Shown here: positions 1-8,628 of the stretch, piece after piece | Position numbering within the stretch: the first letter of the stretch is position 1 | Layout of the letters: each line of letters opens with the position of its first letter | NCBI GenBank assembly: GCA_038209965.1 | Contig: JBBQXF010000034.1 | Coordinates: 1 to 40,533, forward strand | Direction of reading: 5' to 3' | DNA length: 40,533 bases | From: JALONO01 sp038209965 | Lineage (GTDB): Bacteria; Bacteroidota; Bacteroidia; Cytophagales; Thermoflexibacteraceae | Translations under genes and position numbers: made by a program | Notes under the pieces: model-generated | Database searches by the model: none | Seen by the model: only the letters and a program-made list of their open reading frames with translations | What the model was told of the DNA's origin: nothing

Positions 1-1109
1 AGTTCACAATGGGTGAGCGAGGCCCGGGCGGTGAGGGTAATCAAGATTCCCTGCAAATCGCGGATACTGGTAGTGATGTTTTGGGCCAAGTAATCAACAA
101 TGTTTTCGGGAATGGCCAAGCCTTGGGACTCCATTTTGTAACGGATAATCTCCATCCGGGTAGGGTAGTCGGGCATTTGCACATCGGCGGTGAGGCCCAA
201 CTTGAAGCGCGAGAGCAAACGCTCCTGCATACCCTTGAGATCGCGGGGCGGGCAGTCGCTCGTCATGATAATTTGTTTGCCAGCTTGGTGCAAGTAGTTA
301 AAAATATGGAAAAAATTTTCTTGGGTCTTTTCCTTTCCCGCCAAAAACTGGACATCATCGATAATTAAGGTATCTACTCGAAGGTAATAGTTGGTAAATT
401 CTTGGACTTGGTTGCTGCGGAGCGCATCCACGAACTGGGTGATGAACAAATCGCACGGCACATACAGCACAAACTTGCGCGGGTGCTGTTTTTTGATCTC
501 ATTGCCAATGGCCTGTATCAAGTGCGTTTTGCCCAACCCAACTCCGCCATAGACCACTAGCGGATTGAAGGAGGTGGTGCCCGGGTTCTTGGCTACGGAC
601 AAGCCAGCGGTGTAGGCCAAGCGGTTGCAGTCCCCCAGTACCAGGTTGCTGAACGTATACTGGGAATTGAGGTTGGCCTTAAACAAATCGGCCGCGGCAG
701 CAGGTTTGAGCTCAAATGGATTGAGCGGTTCCTTGGCTGCTTGGGCCAGTGGTTTGCCATTGGGATAACTCACTGGCTTTTGTTGGGGTATATTGATCGT
801 AACTGGCTGGTTTTGTTCATTTCCTTTATCAATTACAATGGAATATTCCAATTTTGAGGCACTGCCCAATTCGGCCGTGATGGCCCGCTTGAGGATGCTC
901 ACGTAATGTTCCTCCAGCCATTCGTAGAAGAACTGACTAGGGACTTGGATCGTCAAAGTGTTGTGGGCCAGTTTGATGGGCCGAATAGGACCAAACCAAG
1001 TCTTAAAACTCTGTTCACCTACGGCTGGTCGGATAGTTCGGAGGCACTTCTCCCAAACATCAACGCAGTCAGGTGTGGTCACCGGTGTGGTCGTGGTCAA
1101 CATATTCAT
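1..1109 (-). CDS. dnaA: Chromosomal replication initiator DnaA (5' part, runs off window)
   Basis: AAA+ initiator that binds DnaA boxes at oriC and opens the duplex. I translated it directly from the complement of the left edge, where it is open to base 1. About 369 residues are present. The N-terminal domain I (residues about 12-85, with WEKCLRTIRP and SFKTWFGPI) and a short linker precede the AAA+ core. That core has Walker A GGVGLGKTHL at about 188-197 and Walker B LIIDDVQFL at about 247-255, with the sensor-1 region MTSDCPP downstream. The family is about 470 aa long, so roughly the last 100 residues (the DNA-binding domain IV) lie outside the window. Two in-frame ATGs, at 1109 and 1103, could start it. 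No Shine-Dalgarno sequence is apparent, which is normal for Bacteroidota. dnaN is not on the upstream side. Confidence 0.97.
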   Translation of the reverse strand, partial: MNMLTTTTPVTTPDCVDVWEKCLRTIRPAVGEQSFKTWFGPIRPIKLAHNTLTIQVPSQFFYEWLEEHYVSILKRAITAELGSASKLEYSIVIDKGNEQNQPVTINIPQQKPVSYPNGKPLAQAAKEPLNPFELKPAAAADLFKANLNSQYTFSNLVLGDCNRLAYTAGLSVAKNPGTTSFNPLVVYGGVGLGKTHLIQAIGNEIKKQHPRKFVLYVPCDLFITQFVDALRSNQVQEFTNYYLRVDTLIIDDVQFLAGKEKTQENFFHIFNYLHQAGKQIIMTSDCPPRDLKGMQERLLSRFKLGLTADVQMPDYPTRMEIIRYKMESQGLAIPENIVDYLAQNITTSIRDLQGILITLTARASLTHCE

Positions 1110-1471
1110 AAGCCTTGTTCCGAAAATAAGCTCTACTAATTTAATGGCATTTTTTTTAGTGCCCCGCGGTCAATTGATTTTTTGAGCCGCAAAAAGCAAC
1201 ACCAAGTGCTTTTTAAAACACTTAATTCATTGAATCTCAACTGTTTACTATTTGGTTCGTTCCAAGTAATTTTGGAACAGGTACCGGCGATTGGGCGTAG
1301 GGATATGCCTTGTACCGCTGGTCATCTTCACTCAGATGGGACAACAAAAGAAGACAAAAAAAACGTAAAAAAAAATGCCCCAAACACTTGACTCGTTCAG
1401 GGGCACTTCTGATAGAGATTTTCCAAAAAAATAAATTTATTTTTTTTTGAGATGCTTCTGCATGGAAATTG
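1110..1471. other. Intergenic gap between dnaA and a T9SS protein gene
   Basis: This 362-bp gap has no convincing gene; the short open frames in it look random. It should contain the dnaA promoter. An imperfect inverted repeat (GCGGTCAA at 1166-1173, TTGAGCCGC at 1182-1190) lies about 60-80 bp upstream of the dnaA start. No TTATCCACA-type DnaA box is visible. A terminator for the neighbouring minus-strand gene lies at 1363-1405. Confidence 0.6.
1363..1405 (-). terminator. Rho-independent terminator after the T9SS protein gene
   Basis: Read on the minus strand, TGCCCC (1405-1400) pairs with GGGGCA (1381-1376), with a few further inner pairs, and a run of nine T residues follows. It lies about 70 bp downstream of the stop codon of the gene ending at 1472. 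Confidence 0.75.
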
Positions 1472-3391
1472 CTATTTGAACAAAACTATCTTCTTAGTTC
1501 CAACCTCGGATTCCCCAAAATATTGCATCAGATAGACCCCATCTGGCAGGGATGAAAGATCGAAAAATTTCTGATTTTCAAAGCGTTCAAAGCGTTTTTC
1601 CAACAAAGTTCGACCTTGTAAATCTACAATTTTTGCTCCGCTGATTTTACCTTGGATCTGCACCCTCCCGTTGGTTGGGTTGGGGTAGATAAGTACCGCG
1701 TTCAGATCCGCAAAAGGATCGTCGTCCACCGCAGTGAGCGTGGCAGTGGCAAAGACCGGGCGGAGCATAAGACTGCCCTGGATCCGGGGATTGGTGTTCT
1801 GCACCCATTGGTTGGTCACGTTGAAGAAGATGCGGTCACTGGTATTGTTGTTGCGGTCAAAGCCTAGGGTGAGGTTCTTGTCGGTCAGTTGTTCTACTCC
1901 GATATAAAAAGTGCCATTCACGGGCAGCGATCGGCTCAAACGGACGCGGGTAAAGCGGTTGGTACTGTCAGGATACTCCACGAATGTATTTTGGATCAAT
2001 AAGATCGAATCTTTGGCCCCGGTGCCCTCGATATTTTTCCATACCCTCAGGTTGTAGGTTTCCCCGGTCAAGTTGATGCCGATGGGCACAAAATTGACAT
2101 CGATATGAGTGAGAATCCCGGGGCTAGGCAGGTCATAGCGGTAGGCCAAGCGGCCAAACCGCTGACTAAACGAGAGGCCGTACTCGGCACTGCCATCGTC
2201 ATAGGCAAAATAATTATCCAGAACGACCCGGCTCTCGATGGTGTCATTGTTGCGAAAGTTGACACCCGGCACAATGTTGTCGGCTTCCCGGGTATTGAGC
2301 CGAAACTTGGTCTCCAGCACCATGCGCGGCTGGCCGGTGGGCACTCTGAGCTGGCGGTTAGGCCGGCGGTCGGTGGTGGCCCCGAAAATGCGGAACTGGC
2401 GCTGTTGCCGCTGGATCAGGGTAGTTGTATCAGTGAGTACAGTCAGGAACCGACGACTGTTCAACTCACTGACGATGACATCGTAGGAAAACACATTGAA
2501 ACGGTTGTCCAAGTTGTTGACAAATGTGTTGATGGTATCGCGCACAATGGCCCGTTGCTGAAAGGTATAGTATTGATCGATGGGCATGGCCGAATAAGGC
2601 CCGGTAGTCAACAACTGGGGGACCGAACTGGCGGCGATATCGAGCAGGTTTTCGTTTTCCACCCGGCGGTCGCGGTTCAGGAACACATAATCAACGTTCC
2701 AAGTGTCAAACATGCCCGATTGGCGGGTATTGACCACAAAACGGAAGCGAAAATTGCGGTGGAAATACGCCGGATCAATGACCGCAATGGGCACATAGGC
2801 GAACTCGGTCAGGCCTAGGCCCCCGCTCTGTTGCCAGACCGCAACCCAATCGCCCCGGCGGGTAAAGAACTCGAGCCTGATATTGTCGTCAGGGTCGGGC
2901 CGCTCGCCCAGCCCCTGAGACTGCCAGTGGAAGCTGAACACCACATTGTCGGCACCAGTGAGGGCCGACAAATCGAGGTAGCGCGAGGTGAGCTTGTCGG
3001 CCTCGCCCTGGGCAAAGGGATCTTCAAAGTTATAGGGTTTGGCCTGCCAATTGATGCCGTCAAATGTGGCCACATTGAACGATGGGGGCCGAACACCGTA
3101 AGAATTGTTGACATATACGCCGCTACGGTGCTCCCACCGCATGGTGTCCGGCATATCGGGTGAGGGCGAACGGCGCGCCCAAGGCTTGTTGGCGGTGGTA
3201 AAATCGTCAAAAAAGGGCAAGGACAGCCGGATGGTATCGGCTTCTGGCCGGAACCGCGACGGGGTTTGGGCCAATTCGGCGGCATGGTGCTGCTGCGGCA
3301 CAGGTTGGATACCGATCTGGGCCCAAGCTGCCACGGGGAACAGTCCGGCCCACAATCCGAACAAACGTTGGAACATCCTAATTGATTTCAT
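1472..3391 (-). CDS. Secreted protein with T9SS type A C-terminal sorting domain
   Basis: Exported protein of unknown activity, 639 aa from the preferred start. The open frame extends upstream to 3502, but the ATG at 3391 begins a normal signal peptide (MKSIRMFQRL, hydrophobic core, AWAQ cleavage site). The first third (FFDDFTT, YVNNSYGVRPPS, DNVVFSFHWQSQG) resembles the jelly-roll or lectin-like modules of Bacteroidota surface proteins. The last ~75 residues are a type IX secretion sorting domain: YPNPTNGRVQI, KIVDLQGRTL, LPDGVYLMQY and a basic C-terminal end. The product is therefore expected to cross the outer membrane by T9SS and be cell-surface attached or released. The middle shows no catalytic motif that I recognise. 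A terminator follows. Confidence 0.85.
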   Translation of the reverse strand: MKSIRMFQRLFGLWAGLFPVAAWAQIGIQPVPQQHHAAELAQTPSRFRPEADTIRLSLPFFDDFTTANKPWARRSPSPDMPDTMRWEHRSGVYVNNSYGVRPPSFNVATFDGINWQAKPYNFEDPFAQGEADKLTSRYLDLSALTGADNVVFSFHWQSQGLGERPDPDDNIRLEFFTRRGDWVAVWQQSGGLGLTEFAYVPIAVIDPAYFHRNFRFRFVVNTRQSGMFDTWNVDYVFLNRDRRVENENLLDIAASSVPQLLTTGPYSAMPIDQYYTFQQRAIVRDTINTFVNNLDNRFNVFSYDVIVSELNSRRFLTVLTDTTTLIQRQQRQFRIFGATTDRRPNRQLRVPTGQPRMVLETKFRLNTREADNIVPGVNFRNNDTIESRVVLDNYFAYDDGSAEYGLSFSQRFGRLAYRYDLPSPGILTHIDVNFVPIGINLTGETYNLRVWKNIEGTGAKDSILLIQNTFVEYPDSTNRFTRVRLSRSLPVNGTFYIGVEQLTDKNLTLGFDRNNNTSDRIFFNVTNQWVQNTNPRIQGSLMLRPVFATATLTAVDDDPFADLNAVLIYPNPTNGRVQIQGKISGAKIVDLQGRTLLEKRFERFENQKFFDLSSLPDGVYLMQYFGESEVGTKKIVLFK

Positions 3392-3756
3392 GGCCAGTTG
3401 GCAAGGTTTAAAACTACCGCTGCAAGTACTTTGCCGCAACGGCAGCCGGTGATGGCAAATTTGCGCTGGTAAACGTTCGGTCATGGAGGCTGGGTTAGGC
3501 ACTATCTGGGTTCAATCGATATCAATACAATCTAGTGACGGTTTTAGTTGGTTAGGCCAATACTGGGCCGCCACCTGGTTTTTTTGTTCCGTGGTAACAA
3601 ATAGCGCATTGGGGAAAGTCGCTTGCGATGAAGTACAAATAATTTGTCTTTCCCCAAGCCGCTCAACGGCTACTTTTTGTGTCCAATGCTCTTTGGCGAC
3701 TACTCGTCAAGTTCGGACTCGATGACTTTGGGTTTTGCCCGCCCAACAACTTCGCC
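3392..3756. other. Intergenic gap with a compact multi-hairpin sequence
   Basis: 365 bp between the T9SS gene and the M28 peptidase gene, both on the minus strand. I see no convincing gene. At 3611-3655 an outer stem GGGGAAAG/CTTTCCCC encloses two inner perfect palindromes, TCGCTTGCGA (3619-3628) and ACAAATAATTTGT (3635-3647). No T-run follows on either strand, so it does not look like a plain terminator. Confidence 0.5.
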
Positions 3757-4830
3757 TCACTGCGCGGGGCCGGGCACTGCTGGGGCAACTTCGTTGTAAA
3801 GGGTTTGCACGACCGTTTGTCCCACCGCCTTGAGTGTTTCTTTGCTGATGATACCCATATTATCATTGTGGGTGTGCCAAAAATCGCCAAACCCGGTCCG
3901 AGGGTGATACTGGATGATGTCGATCATGGGGATGCCCGCTATTTCGTTGATGTACCGGTGGTCATCGATGATGCCCGGGGTGCCTTCCATCACGAAAAAT
4001 TCGCCATGCCCCAGCTTATGGCCAATGGCCCACACTTTTTGGACAACGCTGGGCGCATACTCGAGCGACACGCCCTCTTGGTAAAAGCGTGCCCCGGCCG
4101 CGCCCACCATGTCGAGCAGGATGCCATAATATCCCTTGTAGCCGGGCACGTGCTTATTGGCGGCCCAGTGTTTGGCCCCCAAGCACCAACTGTCGGGCCG
4201 GGGGGGGCCACGGTCGAACTCGGGTTGGCCGTGATCTTCGCTGTCAAAAAAAATGATGTCAATCCCAAAACCCAGTTTGGCCGAGTCCGCAGCAATGGTG
4301 CGGGCAATCTCGAGCAGCACGCCCACGCCGCTCCCCCCGTCATTGGCCCCGGCAATGGGGGCCATTTGTTGGCTGGCTTCTTTTTCTTGGTCCGCCACCG
4401 GGCGGGTGTCCCAGTGGGCCGCCAAAATGATCCGTTTTTTGGCCCCGGGATTTAGCGCCCCAATGATGTTGCGCGACTTGAGGATGGTGCCATTGTAAGC
4501 CGCCACTTCGAAGGCTTGGCTGTAAGTGGTCCAGCCGTACTGGTTGAGTTGCCCGATCAGGTAATCGCCACAGCGGCGGTGTGCCTCCGTGTTGGGGATC
4601 CGGTAGCCAAAGCTCACCTGCTTGGCAATGAAGGTGTAGGCTGAGTCGGCATTGAAAGCGGGGGCTGGTTGCAACACCAGCACTGGTTCGCCGTCCACCC
4701 CTTCGGATTTGCCACTTCCTTGACCGGTTTGGTCACACGCGCAAGTACCAAAAAGCAACAACATCCCCCCCAACAACCTGCCCGGAAATCGAACTGATAG
4801 GGTGAGCAAGGAAAACGGCCGGTTTTTCAT
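3757..4830 (-). CDS. M28-family zinc peptidase / glutaminyl cyclase-like lipoprotein
   Basis: Zinc-dependent aminopeptidase-fold enzyme, closest in motifs to glutaminyl-peptide cyclotransferase-like M28 proteins. The start is set at the ATG at 4830, which gives 357 aa beginning MKNRPFSLLTL with a hydrophobic segment ending in LLLFGTCAC, a likely lipoprotein signal with either cysteine as the lipidation site. The metal-ligand motifs of the family are present in order: LAAHWDTRP (His), GANDGGSG (bridging Asp), FFDSEDHG (Glu), IIDDHRYI (Asp) and FWHTHND (His). The protein should sit on the periplasmic face or outer membrane. Whether it cyclises N-terminal Gln or acts as an aminopeptidase cannot be decided from sequence alone. 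It is divergent from the response regulator gene at 5035. Confidence 0.9.
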   Translation of the reverse strand: MKNRPFSLLTLSVRFPGRLLGGMLLLFGTCACDQTGQGSGKSEGVDGEPVLVLQPAPAFNADSAYTFIAKQVSFGYRIPNTEAHRRCGDYLIGQLNQYGWTTYSQAFEVAAYNGTILKSRNIIGALNPGAKKRIILAAHWDTRPVADQEKEASQQMAPIAGANDGGSGVGVLLEIARTIAADSAKLGFGIDIIFFDSEDHGQPEFDRGPPRPDSWCLGAKHWAANKHVPGYKGYYGILLDMVGAAGARFYQEGVSLEYAPSVVQKVWAIGHKLGHGEFFVMEGTPGIIDDHRYINEIAGIPMIDIIQYHPRTGFGDFWHTHNDNMGIISKETLKAVGQTVVQTLYNEVAPAVPGPAQ

Positions 4831-4987
4831 GAAATCAGGATTAGACCACAAACTTAACGCTTTAAACAAAAATGCCGAAGGATTTGCGATTTCCCAAACC
4901 CAAAGCGGCCAGTGGGCCCAATTAGGGTGGGCCAAGAGCAGCCAGAAAACAAAACTTAACCTACTCTTAATTCAGCCGAAACATTTC

Positions 4988-5025
4988 TTAACTTTAAGGC
5001 GGTTAACTTTGTAGCTACTTAACCG
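4988..5025 (+). promoter_or_regulatory. Promoter with direct repeats and dyad upstream of the response regulator
   Basis: TAACTTTG at 5004-5011 matches the Bacteroidota -7 consensus TAnnTTTG and lies 23 bp before the start codon. TTAACTTT occurs twice in direct orientation (4988-4995 and 5003-5010, 15 bp apart). CGGTTAA (5000-5006) is mirrored by TTAACCG (5019-5025) across the -7 element. Tandem repeats are typical of OmpR/PhoB-family binding, so autoregulation by the downstream gene is plausible. A clear -33 TTTG is not visible. Confidence 0.45.
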
Positions 5026-5034
5026 CAATTTTAC

Positions 5035-5727
5035 ATGAACCCGCAAGGTCACCGAGTTCTGGTAGTGGACGATGAGCCGGATATCATAGAAATGCTTACC
5101 TACAACCTCGAGAAAGAGGGCTACGAGGTAAGATCGGCCAATAATGGCAAAAAGGCATTGCAAGTGGCCATCGGGTTTCAACCTGAACTGGTCCTGATGG
5201 ACATTATGATGCCCGTAATGGATGGGGTGGAGGCTTGCCGATTGCTCCGCGAACTTCCCGAAACCAAAACGGCCTACATCATTTTTCTCACCGCCCGCTC
5301 GGAAGAATACTCGGAAGTGGCCGCGTTTGATACCGGGGCCAATGATTATCTGACCAAGCCCATTAAGCCGCGCGCGCTGATGAGCCGGATCAATGCCGTG
5401 TTTCGTCGGGAATCGAAGAAAGTGGCCGAGGGGCACCACCAAATCGCGGTGGGCGATCTGATCATTGACCGCACCAGCTATACCCTGTTCAAAGGTGGCG
5501 AACCAATCGCCCTCCCCAAGAAAGAATTTGAGTTGTTGTTTTTTCTGGCCAGTAATCCTGACCGAGTATATAACCGGGACGAACTGCTGCAAAATATCTG
5601 GGGGGCCGATGTGTATGTGCTGGCCCGCACGGTGGATGTCCATATCCGCCGGATCCGGGAGAAAATCGGGGAGCACTTTATCAAGACGATGAAGGGCGTG
5701 GGCTACAAGTTTGAGTGGCTGGGCTAA
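5035..5727 (+). CDS. OmpR/PhoB-family response regulator
   Basis: DNA-binding response regulator of 230 aa. The receiver domain (about residues 6-122) has the acidic pair D12/D13 (VVDDEPD), phospho-acceptor D56 (LVLMDIMMPVMDG), switch T86 (FLTARS) and K108 (YLTKPIKP). The C-terminal winged helix (about 132-230) ends in the usual RTVDVHIRRIREKIG and VGYKFEW motifs. It is followed closely by a sensor kinase gene, forming a PhoB/PhoR-like operon that ends at the terminator at 6964-7008. The signal is unknown. No phosphate-transport genes are nearby, so assignment to the Pho regulon would be a guess. Confidence 0.95.
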   Translation: MNPQGHRVLVVDDEPDIIEMLTYNLEKEGYEVRSANNGKKALQVAIGFQPELVLMDIMMPVMDGVEACRLLRELPETKTAYIIFLTARSEEYSEVAAFDTGANDYLTKPIKPRALMSRINAVFRRESKKVAEGHHQIAVGDLIIDRTSYTLFKGGEPIALPKKEFELLFFLASNPDRVYNRDELLQNIWGADVYVLARTVDVHIRRIREKIGEHFIKTMKGVGYKFEWLG

Positions 5728-5808
5728 TATGGCCCCAACATTGGTTTATTGGCCCAGAAATGGCACATTTGCCCCAGCTCAAGCCCGAGCAACCTGTTAA
5801 GATCTATT

Positions 5809-6852
5809 ATGCGGCTCAATTCTCGGCTCATTGCATTTTTGCTGGCTTCGGCGGTGTGCTTGGCCACCCTTTCATTCCTCTCGCTCTTGCCCTCATCCAC
5901 CACAACTGAGTTGATCGTGGTGGGGCTGTTGTCTTTTTCGGCCACTTTTATCCTCAACTCGGTCGTTTTTGAATACTTGATTTTTCGGGAGATCCGCGAA
6001 ATCTATGGGGCCATTGATAAATTCAACCGCAAGGAGTTCAAGAGCCAGACCGTGGAAACGGTACGCGAAAGTAACAATCCGCTCCGGGTGGTCAAACGCG
6101 AAATCGAGGCTTACGCCAACCGCAAACAAAAAGAGATTGAGGAACTTAAAAAACTGGAGGCATTCCGCCGTGAGTTCATCGCCGATGTATCGCACGAACT
6201 GAAAACCCCCCTCTTCGCCGCCCAAGGCTTTGTGCTCACCCTGCTCGATGGGGCCATTGACGATGAGAACGTGCGCTATAAATTCCTCAAAAAAGCGGCC
6301 AAGAGCCTTGATGGCCTGAGTATGCTGGTGCAAGATCTGCTCACCCTGACCCAGATTGAGTCGGGTGACATCACGATGCACTTTGAGGTGTTCGATTTGG
6401 CCTTGATGGTACACGATATTTTTGACCAACTGGAGTCCAAGGCCCAAAGGCGTGGCACAACGCTCCGATGGGAAACTACCGGCAGCAAGGATCTTCCTAT
6501 TTTCGTAAATGCTGACCACACCCGCATGGGCCAGGTACTGACCAACTTGGTGGGCAATGCCATCAAATATGGCAACGAGGAGGGCACCGTGACCGTAAAG
6601 CTCATCCCCGAAGGCGATCTCCTGACCGTGCTGGTGAACGATAACGGCCCTGGCATTGCCAAAGAGCACCTCAAACGAATTTTTGACCGTTTTTATCGGA
6701 TTGAGAAGAGCCGCTCCCGCCAACAGGGCGGCTCAGGACTGGGCCTGTCCATCGTTAAACATGTGTTGGAAAAGCACCAGTCGCCCATCAGCGTGACCAG
6801 CGAGCTGGGCAAAGGAACCACGTTCAATTTTCGGTTGAAACTGGCCAAATAG
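5809..6852 (+). CDS. Membrane sensor histidine kinase (PhoR-like)
   Basis: Partner kinase of the preceding response regulator, 347 aa from the ATG at 5809. An in-frame ATG at 5749 would add 20 residues before the first membrane helix and is less likely. Two transmembrane helices lie at about residues 5-27 and 33-55 with only a few residues between them, so there is essentially no periplasmic sensor. Signals would have to be sensed in the membrane or cytosol. The HisKA H-box FIADVSHELKTPL carries H129. The ATPase domain shows N-box LTNLVGNAIKYG (N246, N250), G1 DNGPGI and G2 GGSGLGLSIVKHV. It is co-transcribed with the upstream regulator. Confidence 0.95.
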   Translation: MRLNSRLIAFLLASAVCLATLSFLSLLPSSTTTELIVVGLLSFSATFILNSVVFEYLIFREIREIYGAIDKFNRKEFKSQTVETVRESNNPLRVVKREIEAYANRKQKEIEELKKLEAFRREFIADVSHELKTPLFAAQGFVLTLLDGAIDDENVRYKFLKKAAKSLDGLSMLVQDLLTLTQIESGDITMHFEVFDLALMVHDIFDQLESKAQRRGTTLRWETTGSKDLPIFVNADHTRMGQVLTNLVGNAIKYGNEEGTVTVKLIPEGDLLTVLVNDNGPGIAKEHLKRIFDRFYRIEKSRSRQQGGSGLGLSIVKHVLEKHQSPISVTSELGKGTTFNFRLKLAK

Positions 6853-6963
6853 TCCCGGCGGGCGCTGATCTCCGGTAAGCGACTGATGTTGCCCAAGGCG
6901 TGCGCTTACCTATTCCGGCCGGGCTTTTTATTGCGCGAGCAACTACCAATAACGTTTTTGGCA

Positions 6964-7008
6964 GAAAGCAGAACACCTTTTGTTGGATGTTCTGCTTTCC
7001 ATTTTTTT
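6964..7008 (+). terminator. Rho-independent terminator of the two-component operon
   Basis: Perfect 12-bp stem GAAAGCAGAACA (6964-6975) and TGTTCTGCTTTC (6988-6999), 12-nt loop, then a seven-T run. It is about 110 bp after the kinase stop codon. There is no T-run on the minus side, so it acts mainly on plus-strand transcripts. Confidence 0.9.
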
Positions 7009-7023
7009 AGAAGTCCATGCACT

Positions 7024-8412
7024 TTATTTGCCCAACTTCATTTTTACGGGATCCCAGTTGATTATTTTTTGTTCAAATACGCTCAGGTTGGTCGCCAAGC
7101 AGGGCCCAGCAGCCCGAAGGCCGAAGGATGGATCCTGCACTACTGGCGTGCCCTCCCGAATGGATTTGAACAAGTTGGCAAAGTGGTCGACCCGCTCGTC
7201 ATAACCAGCCGGCGACTGGAACTTGGTCTCGTTTTTTTTGGGCCAAGCGCGGTCGGCTTCTGAATATTTGGCTTTGTACTGCTTCTCAAACTCGGCTTGC
7301 ACCTCGGTTGGGAAAGTGAACAGGGAATCGTAGCCGCCATAGCCGGGGGCCTTGGGCAGCGGTGACTGGGCGAGGGTGAAATCGTTCCAACCTAGGGTGA
7401 GGGCCCCGTCCGAACCAATGATCCGGGTGCTTTCCCCACCGCCCGATCCGTCGGCAAAGTTTACTTGCAGACAGACCTGAAAAGCCGGGTGCTTGTCCGT
7501 TTCGGGGTACTCGAGAACCGAAGAAACCACATCGGGCACATCGCGGCCGTCTTTCCAGTAGCTCAATTGCCCGCTGGACATGATGCGCGTTGGCCCGAGT
7601 GCGCCAGTGATGAAGTGGATGCCCGAAATCAAGTGGACGAACAAATCGCCGGGCACGCCGGTTCCATAATCGCGGTAGTTGCGCCAGCGGAAAAAGCGGG
7701 TGGGGTCAAACGGCACCTTGGGCGCGTTGCCCAAGAACCGGTCAAAATCCACCGTTTGGGGCGAGGCATCGGGCGGGATCGAGTATTGCCACGCGCCGAG
7801 TGAACTGTGACGGTTGGTGCTGGCCACAACCATGTTCAGCTTGCCAATGGCCCCAGCTTCGTACAGCCGTTTGGCCTCGATAAAGGCCAGGCTGCTCACG
7901 CGCTGGCTGCCCACCTGCATCCGTTTCCCACTTTTTTGCTGGGCAGCTACCACGTCCAGCCCTTCTTGTACCTTGTGCACCATCGGCTTTTCGCAATACA
8001 CATGTTTGCCCTTATTGAGGGCCTCGATCGAAATGGGGGCGTGCCAATGGTCGGGCGTGGCAATGATCACCATGTCCACGTCGGATCGATGGAGGATTTC
8101 GCGGTAGTCGCGGGTGGCAAACAGGCTCTTGCCAAATTTTTCTTTGGCTTGGGCCAAACGGCCTTCGTATAGATCGCAAATGGCCACCAGTTCAGTGCCT
8201 TGGGTTTTGAGGGCGGCCTGCGTGTCATAGTGGCCAATGATGCCCGCCCCGATCAAGCCGATGCGGATCTTGTCATTCACACTCACTTTTTTGTTCTCCT
8301 GTACGGGTGCTTGGAGCTGCACTACCTTGGCCATGCTGTCAGCAGCGGCCAGTCCAGTTGCGGCCAAGGCCGAAGCCCCGGCAGCTTTGCGGAGGAAGTT
8401 TCTTCTTTTCAT
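7024..8412 (-). CDS. Gfo/Idh/MocA-family oxidoreductase with Tat signal
   Basis: Predicted NAD(P)-dependent sugar or polyol dehydrogenase of 462 aa. The N-terminus MKRRNFLRKAAGASALAATG has the twin-arginine pattern RRNFLRK followed by an Ala-rich hydrophobic stretch, so export of a folded, cofactor-loaded enzyme is likely. The Rossmann fold starts at IRIGLIGAGIIGHY. The family motif CEKPMVHKVQEG contains the EKP lysine, and DHWHAPISIEAL precedes it. The C-terminal substrate domain continues to ~460. This architecture is common in Bacteroidota and Planctomycetota among secreted carbohydrate-processing oxidoreductases. No glycosidase neighbour points to the substrate. Confidence 0.92.
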   Translation of the reverse strand: MKRRNFLRKAAGASALAATGLAAADSMAKVVQLQAPVQENKKVSVNDKIRIGLIGAGIIGHYDTQAALKTQGTELVAICDLYEGRLAQAKEKFGKSLFATRDYREILHRSDVDMVIIATPDHWHAPISIEALNKGKHVYCEKPMVHKVQEGLDVVAAQQKSGKRMQVGSQRVSSLAFIEAKRLYEAGAIGKLNMVVASTNRHSSLGAWQYSIPPDASPQTVDFDRFLGNAPKVPFDPTRFFRWRNYRDYGTGVPGDLFVHLISGIHFITGALGPTRIMSSGQLSYWKDGRDVPDVVSSVLEYPETDKHPAFQVCLQVNFADGSGGGESTRIIGSDGALTLGWNDFTLAQSPLPKAPGYGGYDSLFTFPTEVQAEFEKQYKAKYSEADRAWPKKNETKFQSPAGYDERVDHFANLFKSIREGTPVVQDPSFGLRAAGPCLATNLSVFEQKIINWDPVKMKLGK

Positions 8413-8513
8413 GTTTACGCGTTATGGTTGAGTTAAAGGTAAGCGACTTTTGGCAAAAAATTGTGTTTGCGCTTCACTAATGGCTGGATGTCACCAGCAC
8501 ACTGCGCAACAAG

Positions 8514-8557
8514 AGCCCCATTTGCCAGCCAACGGTTGGTTGGTGGTAAATGGGGCT
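8514..8557. other. Large intergenic stem-loop
   Basis: AGCCCCATTT (8514-8523) pairs perfectly with AAATGGGGCT (8548-8557), and the enclosed sequence forms a further stem (CCAGCCAA/TTGGTTGG). A short GCCA/TGGC hairpin followed by six T residues sits just beyond it at about 8559-8577 on the plus strand. It lies between two minus-strand genes, so it is probably in the 3' UTR of the metzincin-like gene or the leader of the oxidoreductase gene. Confidence 0.5.
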
Positions 8558-8628
8558 GGCCAATCAATGGCTTTTTTGTCAATTCTGGCAGCTTAAAGGC
8601 CGATTGGCGATGGGGCCGGCGAGTAATC

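Noticed and set aside
1110..1471. Possible replication origin beside dnaA.
   Set aside because: No DnaA-box cluster, no dnaN on this side and no clear AT-rich unwinding repeats; in Bacteroidota dnaA is not always at oriC.
2105..2818. 237-codon plus-strand frame opposite the T9SS protein gene.
   Set aside because: The minus-strand frame has a signal peptide, family-like motifs and a sorting domain; the plus reading has none.
3483..3725. 80-codon plus-strand frame in the gap before the M28 gene.
   Set aside because: Composition is not protein-like, it has no recognisable motif and it crosses the multi-hairpin sequence.
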